Positions 35,676-45,458 of a stretch of 64,000 nucleotides of DNA are shown here, piece after piece. Both the position numbers and the translations under genes were made by a program. Numbering within the stretch: the first letter of the stretch is position 1; each line of letters starts with the position of its first letter. A model generated the notes under the pieces. It worked only from the letters and a program-made list of their open reading frames with translations. It was not told the DNA's origin and did no database searches. This DNA is from Anderseniella sp963787895 (lineage in GTDB: Bacteria; Pseudomonadota; Alphaproteobacteria; Rhizobiales; Aestuariivirgaceae): the NCBI GenBank assembly GCA_963787895.1, contig CAWBEX010000001.1, positions 248,001-312,000 of the forward strand, in the 5' to 3' direction.

Positions 35676-37985
35676 TCAGTCGGTTGCCGGGTCGCTTGAC
35701 TGGTCTGACGCGCCATCTTCGTCCTGCTTGGTCCTCGGCTCCTTGCTGCGAACCTTTGGTTGCCAGGGTGGTGGCGGTGTGATCAACACTTTTCGCCGTG
35801 AAACCGCTTCATACACCCAGGGCCGCACCCCTGAAGCAGCCTTCGCCTGATTGACCTGCACGCTGCCGTCAGCATCGATGGTGAGGGCATAGGCTCCATT
35901 TCGCCACACATCAAACCTGTCGATCTGCACCTTGCCGTTTGCCGGCCGGCCACAGGCGCGGCGCAACGGATTGGCCGATATAAGGACATCCACCTGCCTG
36001 CAATCAGCCGGTGGCTTGGCTTCGCGGCCAAGCCAAAGCACTGTTTTGCCCCTGGTATTGGCCCTGCAAACACCAGCGTCACAGTTCCAGCCGGGCCGCT
36101 TCGCTGCCTCTTTCATGGCTGCTCTGTCGCCATCCGCCAGCAGCCAGCGTTCCACCGCAAACTTTCCGCGCCTGTCATAGACCGGCACAAGATCACCCTC
36201 ACCATTGCGTGCCGCTACCGTCGTGCCCGTTCGTTCGACCAGTATGTCAGCACGAGGTCCTGCAACAATCGCAAGTCCGGCAAGCACCAATGAGACGATT
36301 GCACCCGCCCACCGCAGGGCGCCGCGCCACAGACACAGAAAACACAAGCCCAGCACTGATGCGAACGCCAAAGCCGGCACCATCGCGCCGACAACATTGG
36401 CGGAGGCAGGCCAGCCAGCGACCATGGTGGCGATGGCCTGCACCATCCGCAAGCCGGACGCCATGAACTGCAACGGCCAGTTTTCAAGCCCCAGCGGCAT
36501 CGCTACAACAGATGCGACAGCCCCGGGCATTACCATGGTTGTGACGATGGGCATTGCCAACACATTTGCCGGCAGCGACCACGGTGCATACCGGTTGAAG
36601 TGATACGCAGCGGGCAACGCGGTAAACACACTGGCAATGATTGTGGTAGCCGACAACGCCACCAGGCCCAACACCAGTCTTCCAGCAAAGGCGCCAGCTA
36701 TCGAGCCAGAACTGAACCTCTCCCGCAGCGATGATTGCAGCGCCCCGGCATGCTCATATCCGGCGATCAACCCCATAACGGCCAGGAACGACATCTGGAA
36801 ACTGGGGGTCAGAACAGCATGCGGCGTGATCGCGACAACAATCAACGCGGCAACGGCCAGATTGCGCATGGAAATGGCCGAACGGCCCAGCAGCACAGCC
36901 AGAAACATCACAAACAGCATTATGAAGGCGCGTTGCGTGGCAATTGCTTGCCCGGAGATGAGCAGATAGAAGAACGCTGCGGCAAGACCAGCCAGTGCTG
37001 CAATCTTTTTGACCGGGAACCTGAGTGCCAGCGCCGGCCACAACGCAAGCAGCGCCCGCACAAGCCAGAACACTCCACCAGCAACAAGGCTCATGTGCAG
37101 CCCCGAGATGGCCAGGACATGCGCCAGGCCAGACAGTTGCAATGCCTCGCGCATGCCCGTGTCCAGCCCGGCGCGTTCACCGGTAACAAGTGCTATGGCA
37201 AAGCCCGCTTCGCGTTCCGGCAGGCTGGCCCGAATGCGTTGCGCTATCGTCGTACGCAATGCTGCCACCTGGTCATACCACCCCCGGCGCGGAGGCTTGC
37301 CGCCAGCCTGAAGTTCACCCAGTACCCGTCCGCCTGCCCCGATGCCGTCGAACCAGGCAATCATGCCATAGTCCCAACCGCCAGGAATGGCAGGCGTGAG
37401 CGGCGGGTAAAGCATTCCGTTGAACCTGACATGGTCGCCGCGCACATGGTCTTTCAGGCTACTGGTAGAAACCGACAACCGTACTTTGCCCGGCCAATAT
37501 TCAGGCCTGACGTTGCCCAGTTCATCCACGTCGACTGTCAGCCGCGCCCGCTTGCCCCTGCCCCTGCTGATCTCCGCAATCCAGCCGGTCATCTCAATCT
37601 TGCCGGTAGAGGCCGGCACAACCTTTGTTGAATTTGCGTGGGTGGACAACTGCGCCACGGCAAAGCCAGCCAACATGAAACCGGTAGCAACAGCCAGACC
37701 ATCTGCCCTGCCAAGACGCACAACAGCGAATAACGCTACAGCCATGAGCGCAAGAATGGCACCCAGCCACACCGGTGGTTCAACCTGCAATAAAAAATAT
37801 GCCAGGCTGCCTGTGACGATCCATACTGGAGCCCACAAGACCTGCCGCCCCTCCTGCCCGTTTATCTGCGTCGCCAGCCACCTGCCTGCTGACCCAGTGA
37901 AACCGTCAGATTGCCCGGCATCAAGGCTGTTCGCCGCAGTGTCAGGTGCTCTGCCACCTTTCTCGTTGCCGGTAAACCAGTCCAC
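35676..37985 (-). CDS. comEC: ComEC/Rec2 family DNA-uptake channel-like protein
   Basis: A 769-residue membrane protein. An N-terminal DUF4131 region is followed by the Competence domain, whose signature HVLAISGLHMSLVAGG is present. Many transmembrane helices follow. The C-terminal third (about 560-769) sits where the metallo-beta-lactamase domain normally is, but I see no HxHxDH motif. That domain is diverged or lacks its metal site. The tail is Pro- and charge-rich. ComEC carries single-stranded DNA across the inner membrane during transformation. Its activity here is unproven. Confidence 0.9.
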   Translation of the reverse strand: MDWFTGNEKGGRAPDTAANSLDAGQSDGFTGSAGRWLATQINGQEGRQVLWAPVWIVTGSLAYFLLQVEPPVWLGAILALMAVALFAVVRLGRADGLAVATGFMLAGFAVAQLSTHANSTKVVPASTGKIEMTGWIAEISRGRGKRARLTVDVDELGNVRPEYWPGKVRLSVSTSSLKDHVRGDHVRFNGMLYPPLTPAIPGGWDYGMIAWFDGIGAGGRVLGELQAGGKPPRRGWYDQVAALRTTIAQRIRASLPEREAGFAIALVTGERAGLDTGMREALQLSGLAHVLAISGLHMSLVAGGVFWLVRALLALWPALALRFPVKKIAALAGLAAAFFYLLISGQAIATQRAFIMLFVMFLAVLLGRSAISMRNLAVAALIVVAITPHAVLTPSFQMSFLAVMGLIAGYEHAGALQSSLRERFSSGSIAGAFAGRLVLGLVALSATTIIASVFTALPAAYHFNRYAPWSLPANVLAMPIVTTMVMPGAVASVVAMPLGLENWPLQFMASGLRMVQAIATMVAGWPASANVVGAMVPALAFASVLGLCFLCLWRGALRWAGAIVSLVLAGLAIVAGPRADILVERTGTTVAARNGEGDLVPVYDRRGKFAVERWLLADGDRAAMKEAAKRPGWNCDAGVCRANTRGKTVLWLGREAKPPADCRQVDVLISANPLRRACGRPANGKVQIDRFDVWRNGAYALTIDADGSVQVNQAKAASGVRPWVYEAVSRRKVLITPPPPWQPKVRSKEPRTKQDEDGASDQSSDPATD

Positions 37986-38105
37986 GTTGCAACCGCCCCC
38001 ATAGACCCGACACTGGGCCTTACATCACCTATTGCGCTATGCTAAACGGGCGGCATCTCGAATTAAATGCCTCAAGTCACCCCCCGAAAGCTTTGGATAC
38101 AGGTC

Positions 38106-39530
38106 ATGACCGCGCCCATAGTCACCAGATTTGCCCCCTCGCCAACCGGCTACCTGCACATTGGCGGCGGGCGCACGGCCTTGTTCAACTGGCTATTCGC
38201 CAAGGCCAACAATGGCAAGATGCTGCTGCGCATTGAAGACACGGACAGGGAACGTTCCACGGATGATGCCATTGAGGCAATCAAAAACGGCCTGAATTGG
38301 TTGGGCCTGGACTGGGACGGTGATGCAGTGTCGCAATATTCGCGCGCAGACAGGCATCGCGAAGTGGTGCAGCAAATGCTGGCAAGCGGCCATGCGTACA
38401 ATTGCTATTGTTCGCCGGAGGAACTCACCGAGATGCGCGAAAAGGCACAGGCCGAAGGTAAACCGCCGCGCTATGACGGCCGCTGGCGTGAACGTACCGC
38501 CAAGGACGCACCCGAGGGCGTAACCCCTGTTGTGCGGTTCAAGGCACCACAGGAGGGTGAAACCCTGATTGCCGACAAGGTGCAGGGCGATGTCACTTTT
38601 GCCAATGAAAATCTCGATGACCTGATCATCCTGCGTTCGGACGGCAACCCGACCTACAACCTCTCCGTCGTTGTGGATGACCACGATATGGGCGTGACCC
38701 ACATCATTCGCGGTGTCGACCACCTGACCAACGCGGCTCGCCAGAGCCTGATCTACAAGGCCATGGGTTGGGATGTGCCGGTGATGGCGCACATTCCGCT
38801 GATTCACGGTGCTGACGGGGCAAAGCTGTCGAAACGCCACGGCGCGCTTGGTGTCGAGGCCTATCGCGACATGGGCTATCTGCCTCAGGCAATGCGCAAT
38901 TACCTGGCCCGCCTGGGCTGGAGCCATGGCGATGATGAAATGTTTTCGACCGAGCAGATGATTGAGTGGTTCACGCTGGAAGGCATCGGCAAGTCAGCCG
39001 CGCGGTTCGATTTTGCAAAACTGGAAAACCTGAACGGCCAATATATGCGCGAAACCGCCGATGATGAGTTGCTGGCTGCGCTGTTGGCACTGTTGCCGCA
39101 TCTGGAAGGTGGCCAGAAAACGCTGGCAGCGCTACAGGATGACACGGCGCGCGGAAAGCTCATGGCATCCATGGCCGGTTTGAAAGAACGCGCCAAGACA
39201 CTGATAGAGCTGAATAATTCAGCGCAGTTCCTGTTTGCGGCCCGCCCCTTGACGATGGAAGACAAAGCACAGGCGATTCTTGATGATGGCGGGCGTGAGG
39301 TGCTGGCTGCACTGAAACCACAACTGGAAGCAGCGGGCGCATGGGAAATCGAGCCATTGGAGCAAATCGTGCGGGATTTTGCCGACCAGAATGACCTCAA
39401 ACTGGGCAAGGTGGCACAGCCACTGCGCGCGGCCCTGACCGGCAGCACACAATCTCCACCGGTGTTTGATGTATTGGCGGTTCTGGGCCGGGATGAGGCG
39501 CTGGCGCGGATAGCTGACGCGTCGACCTAG
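38106..39530 (+). CDS. gltX: Glutamate--tRNA ligase
   Basis: A 474-residue class Ib aminoacyl-tRNA synthetase. The HIGH-type motif is PSPTGYLHIGGGRTALF and the KMSKS-type motif is KLSKRHG. The anticodon-binding alpha-helical domain is C-terminal. The ATG at 38106 begins the conserved MTAPIVTRFAPSPTG. The frame is open up to 38067. Many Alphaproteobacteria carry two GltX copies, and whether this one also charges tRNA-Gln cannot be told from sequence alone. Confidence 0.96.
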   Translation: MTAPIVTRFAPSPTGYLHIGGGRTALFNWLFAKANNGKMLLRIEDTDRERSTDDAIEAIKNGLNWLGLDWDGDAVSQYSRADRHREVVQQMLASGHAYNCYCSPEELTEMREKAQAEGKPPRYDGRWRERTAKDAPEGVTPVVRFKAPQEGETLIADKVQGDVTFANENLDDLIILRSDGNPTYNLSVVVDDHDMGVTHIIRGVDHLTNAARQSLIYKAMGWDVPVMAHIPLIHGADGAKLSKRHGALGVEAYRDMGYLPQAMRNYLARLGWSHGDDEMFSTEQMIEWFTLEGIGKSAARFDFAKLENLNGQYMRETADDELLAALLALLPHLEGGQKTLAALQDDTARGKLMASMAGLKERAKTLIELNNSAQFLFAARPLTMEDKAQAILDDGGREVLAALKPQLEAAGAWEIEPLEQIVRDFADQNDLKLGKVAQPLRAALTGSTQSPPVFDVLAVLGRDEALARIADAST

Positions 39531-39768
39531 CTGCATTCGCCCTAGCTCACCATTACGTCATAGACATTTTGCGCATTGCAATATTGCGCTGCACATTGCA
39601 GATTGCAGCCACCACGCCGAAATCAGCGCAAGTCGGCTATGCGATACGCCTCACACGTGCCCTATTCCGGGCAGCAGCAAGGTTACAATCCGCAACAGCC
39701 GATGGTTGACCCAGTTTCCACCCGGAACACTGTCGCACCGTTTGCGCGCACTGCCGAGAGGAGCAACA

Positions 39769-41070
39769 ATGGAAAAGGACCGCACAGCAAAACTCACACT
39801 GGACGGCAAGGATTACGAATTTGAGGTATACAAGGGCTCCATCGGGCCTGATGTAGTCGACATTTCCAAGCTGTACTCAATGACGGGCGCATTCACGCTT
39901 GACCCCGGCTTCACCTCCACGGCCAGTTGTGATTCCAAGATCACCTACATTGATGGTGACAAAGGCGTCCTGCTGTATCGCGGTTATCCGATTGACGAAC
40001 TGGCCGAGCACGGCGACTTCATCGAAACCTGCTACCTGTTGCTGTACGGCGACCTGCCCAACGCAGCCCAGCGCAAGGAATTCGAGACTGCCATCACCTA
40101 CCACACCATGATCCATGAACAGATGAACCGCTTCTTCAGCGGCTTCCGTCGCGACGCCCATCCAATGGCCGTCATGGTTGGTGTTGTGGGCGCCATGTCT
40201 GCTTTCTATCACGACTCCACAGACAACACCGACCCACGCCAGCGCGAGATTGCTGCGCGCCGGATGATTGCAAAGATCCCGACTATTGCGGCCATGGCCT
40301 TCAAGTACCACGTAGGCCAGCCATTCGTGTATCCGCGCAATGACCTGGACTTCGCATCCAACTTCCTGCGCATGTGTTTTGCCGTTCCATGCGAGGAATA
40401 CAAGGTCAACCCGATCCTTTCGCGCGCCATGGATCGCATCTTTATTTTGCACGCAGATCACGAACAGAACGCATCAACCTCAACAGTCCGATTAGCCGGC
40501 TCGTCAGGCGCGAACCCGTTTGCATGTGTTGCAGCCGGCATAGCCTGCCTCTGGGGCCCTGCGCATGGCGGGGCCAACGAGGCAGCTCTCAACATGCTTG
40601 AGGAAATCGGCAGTGTAGACCACATTCCCGAATACATAGAACGCGCCAAGGACAAGAACGACCCGTTCCGTCTGATGGGCTTTGGTCACCGCGTCTACAA
40701 GAACTACGACCCGCGTGCCAAGATCATGCAGAAGACAGCACATGAAGTGCTGAACGAACTCGGTATCACTGACGATCCGTTGCTCGACGTGGCACGGGAA
40801 CTGGAAAAGATTGCACTCAAGGACGAGTACTTCATCGAGAAGAAGCTGTACCCGAACATTGATTTCTATTCCGGCATCACGCTTCGAGCCCTTGGCTTCC
40901 CGACGTCGATGTTTACGGTTCTGTTCTCGGTTGCTCGCACCGTCGGCTGGATCGCCCAGTGGAAAGAAATGATCGAGGACCCTACCCAGCGCATCGGACG
41001 CCCCCGCCAGCTGTACACAGGCCCCGCTGAGCGCAAGTATGTCCCCGTACCTGACCGCAAGGTTGACTGA
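39769..41070 (+). CDS. gltA: Citrate synthase (type II, hexameric-type)
   Basis: A 433-residue citrate synthase condensing acetyl-CoA and oxaloacetate. Active-site residues lie in the expected places: a His in the HADHEQNAST segment, a His in MGFGHRVYKNYDPR, and an Asp in NIDFYSG. The ATG at 39769 has an ideal GAGGAG six bases upstream. The roughly 238 bases between gltX and gltA contain no other gene and should hold its promoter. Downstream it converges with fabZ after 24 bases. In relatives lpxB follows here. Confidence 0.97.
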   Translation: MEKDRTAKLTLDGKDYEFEVYKGSIGPDVVDISKLYSMTGAFTLDPGFTSTASCDSKITYIDGDKGVLLYRGYPIDELAEHGDFIETCYLLLYGDLPNAAQRKEFETAITYHTMIHEQMNRFFSGFRRDAHPMAVMVGVVGAMSAFYHDSTDNTDPRQREIAARRMIAKIPTIAAMAFKYHVGQPFVYPRNDLDFASNFLRMCFAVPCEEYKVNPILSRAMDRIFILHADHEQNASTSTVRLAGSSGANPFACVAAGIACLWGPAHGGANEAALNMLEEIGSVDHIPEYIERAKDKNDPFRLMGFGHRVYKNYDPRAKIMQKTAHEVLNELGITDDPLLDVARELEKIALKDEYFIEKKLYPNIDFYSGITLRALGFPTSMFTVLFSVARTVGWIAQWKEMIEDPTQRIGRPRQLYTGPAERKYVPVPDRKVD

Positions 41071-41094
41071 CAAAGCTGCCAGTGGCGCGAGGGA

Positions 41095-41559
41095 CTAACC
41101 CGCGTCGCTGGCAAGCATCGCACCGATCTCGGCCTGGGCAACCTTTGTGCCATCCACCTTGGCTTCACAGGCAAACTTGTAGACCGGCCCGCGCTTTTGC
41201 GTCTGCTGAACATGAAAGTGCACTGTATCACCAGGCCCCACCGGCTTGCGGAACTTGGCGTTATCAATGGTCATGAAGAACACCAGCTGACCGGCTGCAT
41301 CGACCCCCATGTGATCAAGTGCCAGGGCACCGGCGGTCTGTGCCATAGCCTCTATGAGCAGCACACCCGGCATTACAGGGCGAACCGGAAAATGGCCCTG
41401 GAAGAACGGCTCATTGATGGTCACATTCTTGATGCCGACACAGGACTGATCCTCGTTCATGTCAACAATCCTGTCGATCAGCAGAAACGGATAGCGATGC
41501 GGCAAAAGCTGCATGATCCGCTGGATATCGGCTGTTCTCAAGGTGCCGTTGTCTGACAT
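41095..41559 (-). CDS. fabZ: 3-hydroxyacyl-ACP dehydratase FabZ
   Basis: A 154-residue hotdog-fold dehydratase of fatty-acid elongation. The active-site His56 lies in QGHFPVRPVMPG and Glu70 in LLIEAMAQ. The complete length fits. In related genomes fabZ sits between lpxD and lpxA in the lipid A cluster. Here both neighbours, and lpxI and lpxB, are absent, leaving fabZ alone between bamA and gltA. It probably has its own promoter because a terminator (41586-41614) precedes it. Confidence 0.96.
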   Translation of the reverse strand: MSDNGTLRTADIQRIMQLLPHRYPFLLIDRIVDMNEDQSCVGIKNVTINEPFFQGHFPVRPVMPGVLLIEAMAQTAGALALDHMGVDAAGQLVFFMTIDNAKFRKPVGPGDTVHFHVQQTQKRGPVYKFACEAKVDGTKVAQAEIGAMLASDAG

Positions 41560-41585
41560 GAACTGGTTCCTCCGCTGGCAAATGC

Positions 41586-41614
41586 AAAAAGACGCCCCGT
41601 TTTGCCGGAGCGCC
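41586..41614 (-). terminator. Intrinsic terminator between bamA and fabZ
   Basis: On the minus strand GGCGCTCCG pairs with CGGGGCGTC over nine base pairs (two of them G-T) around a GCAAAA loop and is followed by TTTTT. It lies after the bamA stop and just before fabZ. It separates the rpsB-to-bamA transcript from fabZ, and sits where lpxD is expected. Confidence 0.8.
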
Positions 41615-41666
41615 TTTCAGTAATAGGTTCAGCAGCTTGCCTGCACAAGCCGAATTAGTCTTTAGG

Positions 41667-44043
41667 CTAGAAGCGGGTGCCGATCGAGAACCGGACCAGT
41701 TCGGTTTCGTCGAAGTCTTCCTTAAGCAGCGGGTAAGCTACGTCGAGGCGCAACGGGCCGAACGGCGACTGCCAGATAACACCGGCACCGACAGATGCGC
41801 GGAAGGCAACATCTTTGCCGAGAACGTCGCAGTTGGCCGTCGAACCGTTCACCGCGAACGCAGTCCTCACAACCGCCACTTCCCTGAACGGTGCTACTCT
41901 CTGGCGCACCAAACGCAGTACCAAAATCAGTGAACACCGCGCCTTCAAGACCGAATGCCTCTGGCAGGCCAAGCGGGAAGTTTACTTCCAACGTACCGAT
42001 GGCGTAGGTGGTTGCTCCAATGGAGTCCAACTCGCCATTATACTCGTTGCGCATGCGCGGGCCGATACCGGAGCGCATGAAGCCGCGCAATGTATCGCCG
42101 CCCTTGAAGAAGCGGTCGAGAATTGGCACGTCGGAACCACCGGGGAACGGTTCGATATGACCGGCATTGCCTTCCACCTTGAAGACTACACCATCAAACA
42201 GCAGCGGCATGAAATAGTGAGCCGAAGCGTCAACCCTGCCCCACTCAACGTCGCCACCAAGTCCGGCTACTTCAACTTCGACCTTGCCGCGCAGCCCGGA
42301 TGTCGGGCGGCTTGGGTGGTCCAGATCTGAATAGACGTAGGTTAGGCCAACCTTGGAAATCAGGTCAGTGCCTTCCGAATCACGGATGGCGCGCGATGCG
42401 TCTTCCCGAATATTTACGTCGATATCACGATAGGTCAGCGAGTACTTGCCGAAGATCGAGTTGTAATCATCCAGACGTGTGCCAAGGCGCAGTGCACCGC
42501 CGACCTGTTGCGTGATGAACGATGATTCATCATTGGCATCGGTGCGGTTGCCGAATATGTCGAAGCCGGCCGAGATGTCACGGTCGAGGAAATACGGGTT
42601 GGTGTAGCTCAAATTCACGGACTGGCGCTTGAAGCTGAGTGCTGTGGACAGGCTTGCCTGATGGCCGGTACCCAGCAGATTGCGCTCGCTGACCGAGATA
42701 GAACCAATGACCTGCTCAGTCGTGGAGTAACCAGCCGAGAAGTTGATCGAGCCGGTGGACTTTTCCGTCACATCGATCACGACAACCACCAGGTCTGGTG
42801 CGCCGCCCTGCTCCTGCCTGATATCGATCTTCTCAAAGAAGTCGAGGCCGGTAAGCCTGCGCCGGGCGCGGTCTACCAGAATACGGTTATAGGCGTCACC
42901 TTCAGCGATGTTCAGCTCACGGCGGATAACTTCATCCAGCGTGCGGACGTTGCCGACAATGTCGATACGCTCGATATAAACGCGCGGGCCTTCTTCAAGG
43001 TCATAGGTGATGTTCAGTTGCTGACGAGCCGGGTCACGGTCAATCCGCGGCCGCGCACGGGCAAAGGCAAAGCCTGCCTTGCCGGCTTCGAGCGTCATCT
43101 GCTCAACTGTCTTGTCGACCTTGCTGGCGTCATAAACGTCGCCAACGGTCTCTTCCACGGCATTCTGCAGCGAATTCGGATCAATGGTCGTATTGCCCGT
43201 GTTCACAGCTACATTGCTGATTGTGTACTGCGGGCCTTCATTGATCACGAAGTTTACAGCGAAGCTGCTGCCATCGGGCAAAAGCTGTGCATCTGCAGAT
43301 ACAATCTCGACATCGGCAAAACCGTTTTTCAGGTAATGCCGGCGCAACAGTTCCTTGTCGTAGTTCAACCGGTCCGGATCGTAATTATCCGTCGTGGCAA
43401 AGAACTTCCACCAGGCAGATTCAGCAGTGGTAATGACGGAGCCAAGCTGGCCATCCGAAAATGCGTTATTGCCGGTGAAGCTGATGCTCTCAATTCCGGT
43501 CTCAGAGCCTTCGTTCACAACGTAAACCAGGTTGACCCGGTTCTGCCCCAGAGTGACAAGGCGTGGCTCGACTGTAGCGTTGAAGTAGCCCGACCTGCGG
43601 TACAGGGCCTGAATTCGCTGAGTGTCCTGCAGCGCTCTGGACCTGGTGTAGATCGTGCGCTCCTTCAGGGAAATCTCGCTAGTCAGCTTCTTGTCATCCA
43701 GTTCATCATTGCCCTGGAAAGACACTTCGTTGATGAGTGGATTTTCCTCGACCTGCACGACGATAGCCGAGCCGCGGCGGAACATACGCACGTCAGAGAA
43801 GAAGCCGGTCTGGAACAGGGCTTTCACCGACGCATCAATCTGACCGTCAGTTACGCTCTCGCCGGCGTTGAATTGCATGTAGGCCCTGATGGTGTCGGCC
43901 TCGACACGGGCATTACCTTCTACAACAAGGCTGGTTATCACCTGAGCATAGGCACTGGGCACAAAATCGGTAGCCGCCATCGCAGGCAGAACCACACCCA
44001 TAGCTAGCGCAAGCTTAGCTGTTTTTACAAACGATCCGGCCAT
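41667..44043 (-). CDS. bamA: Outer membrane protein assembly factor BamA (frameshift near the 3' end)
   Basis: BamA inserts beta-barrel proteins into the outer membrane. The protein starts with a signal peptide (cleavage probably after SAYA near residue 33), then five POTRA repeats and a C-terminal barrel. The main frame runs from 44043 and goes wrong after GAPESSTVQGSGG, ending in non-barrel sequence at 41722. The correct end lies in the next frame: ASVGAGVIWQSPFGPLRLD and then VRFSIGTRF, closing at 41667 with the C-terminal Phe expected of a barrel. One extra base between about 41830 and 41900 explains it. As BamA is essential, a sequencing error is the likely cause. It follows rseP in the conserved order. 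Confidence 0.93.
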
Positions 44044-44093
44044 GTAAGAGCCACTACCCCAAATAATTCACACCGAACCACCCATTCGGCAGA

Positions 44094-44128
44094 AGAAGAC
44101 TTCAATCTTCTACGCTGATTTGCAGCGT
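44094..44128 (-). promoter_or_regulatory. Two small hairpins in the bamA leader
   Basis: ACGCTG/CAGCGT (44112-44128) and AGAAGA/TCTTCT (44094-44111) are two adjacent perfect six-base-pair hairpins in the 165-base rseP-bamA gap, about 50 bases upstream of the bamA start. No T-tract follows either. They could affect expression of bamA, but no function is demonstrated. Confidence 0.35.
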
Positions 44129-44208
44129 ATTAGAACCCTTGCGTCAGGCTTTTTTTTCATGGCTTTAAGGCGAAAATCAGATTGCCGTAACGCCAATAGA
44201 GATCACTT

Positions 44209-45327
44209 TCAGGTCAAATCGTTCCAGGTTGCGAACAACATTAGCGCAATTACCAGCGCAAACCCCACTTTGAACCCGAATTCCTGTGCTTGTGCCCCTA
44301 ACGGTCTTCCCCTGACCGCTTCGAAAAAGTAATACATTAGGTGCCCGCCATCCAGCATCGGGATGGGAAATAGGTTAATCAAACCTATCGAAACAGACAG
44401 AACAGCGGCCAGCTGAATGAGCGCTGTCATGCTAATCGACGCCGCTTCGCCCGCAATTTGGGCAATTTTGATCGGTCCGGACAGCTGATCAGCCGTTTCG
44501 TTGCCGAGAATCACACCTTTCAAATAACCGAGCGAGCGGCTGATGATAAACCATGTTTCATCTACAGCACGCGCCAGCGCGTCCAGTGGTCCCAGCTTTT
44601 CAACCTTGATAACCTGATCAGCGCCTCTCGAAACGCCGAGCAAACCAATCTTGATCTTGTTACCGGACGAATCATCAATCTCGGTGGCTTTCGGCGTCGC
44701 CAGCAATTCAACGATCTGGCCTGCCCGGTTCACCTTGAAGACCAATTGCGTGTTGGCCGACACAGAAACGATTCTCTGCACATCGGTGAACGACGCTATC
44801 TCGCGCCCGTCGATACCCACGATCAAATCACCAGGCTGAAAACCAGCTTCAGCAGCAGCAGATTGTGGAACCACGGATGCCACCTTGGGCTGCGTAACCG
44901 GAATGCCGATCAGCATGAACATCAGTGCAAACACGGCGATCGACAAAATGAAGTTGGCCATCGGTCCGGCTACGACAATCAGGGCACGCTTCCATAGCGC
45001 TGCTCCGTGAAAATCTCCGGGTTTGGCATTTGCCAGCGCCTCGGCTGCCGGCATTGAAGCTGCATTCGCATCACCGGCAAACTTCACATAGCCGCCCAAT
45101 GGCAGCCACCCAATCTTCCAGTGAGTGCCATGACGGTCCTTGAAACCGCCAATCGAGCGGCCAAACCCTATGGAGAAGGTTTCAACATTCACCCCGCACA
45201 ATCGTGCAGTCTTGAAGTGTCCGTATTCGTGAACAAATACGATGACTGACAGCACCGCTATGAACGCAACTATGGCAAGGACCACGTCAAAAACTGATCC
45301 GGTCAGCAGGCTGCTGAAGTCCATCAA
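44209..45327 (-). CDS. rseP: Site-2 zinc metalloprotease RseP
   Basis: A 372-residue inner-membrane protease. The metal site HExxH is FVHEYGHF (His33, Glu34, His37) in the first helix. A PDZ domain (about 120-200, QPGDLIVGIDGREI) follows, and a second metal-ligand motif NLFPIPMLDGGH lies near the C terminus. It performs intramembrane cleavage, classically of anti-sigma factors and of signal-peptide remnants. Start at 45327 or 45324. The order dxr-rseP-bamA is conserved. Confidence 0.96.
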   Translation of the reverse strand: MMDFSSLLTGSVFDVVLAIVAFIAVLSVIVFVHEYGHFKTARLCGVNVETFSIGFGRSIGGFKDRHGTHWKIGWLPLGGYVKFAGDANAASMPAAEALANAKPGDFHGAALWKRALIVVAGPMANFILSIAVFALMFMLIGIPVTQPKVASVVPQSAAAEAGFQPGDLIVGIDGREIASFTDVQRIVSVSANTQLVFKVNRAGQIVELLATPKATEIDDSSGNKIKIGLLGVSRGADQVIKVEKLGPLDALARAVDETWFIISRSLGYLKGVILGNETADQLSGPIKIAQIAGEAASISMTALIQLAAVLSVSIGLINLFPIPMLDGGHLMYYFFEAVRGRPLGAQAQEFGFKVGFALVIALMLFATWNDLT

Positions 45328-45458
45328 TCATTCTCCGTTCAGCTGCGGTACGGCAGCAAACTGACTTGCCACGAATACCCTTGCTCGGGTTGACCAGTCA
45401 GAAATTAAACACGCGCGCAAATGCTTTTATCACTTTGCAACAAACCCCACGCGCAGCG

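Noticed and set aside
36735..37631. Plus-strand open frame of 298 codons antisense to comEC
   Set aside because: It is composed mostly of Gln, Arg, His and Asn, as expected opposite transmembrane helices, with no homology pattern.
39531..39768. A small gene in the gltX-gltA gap
   Set aside because: The frame at 39576-39824 overlaps the start of gltA and shows no conserved pattern or ribosome-binding site. The gap is most likely a promoter region.
42661..44007. Plus-strand open frame of 448 codons antisense to bamA
   Set aside because: BamA on the minus strand has POTRA and barrel features throughout. The plus-strand frame has no family or plausible start signal.
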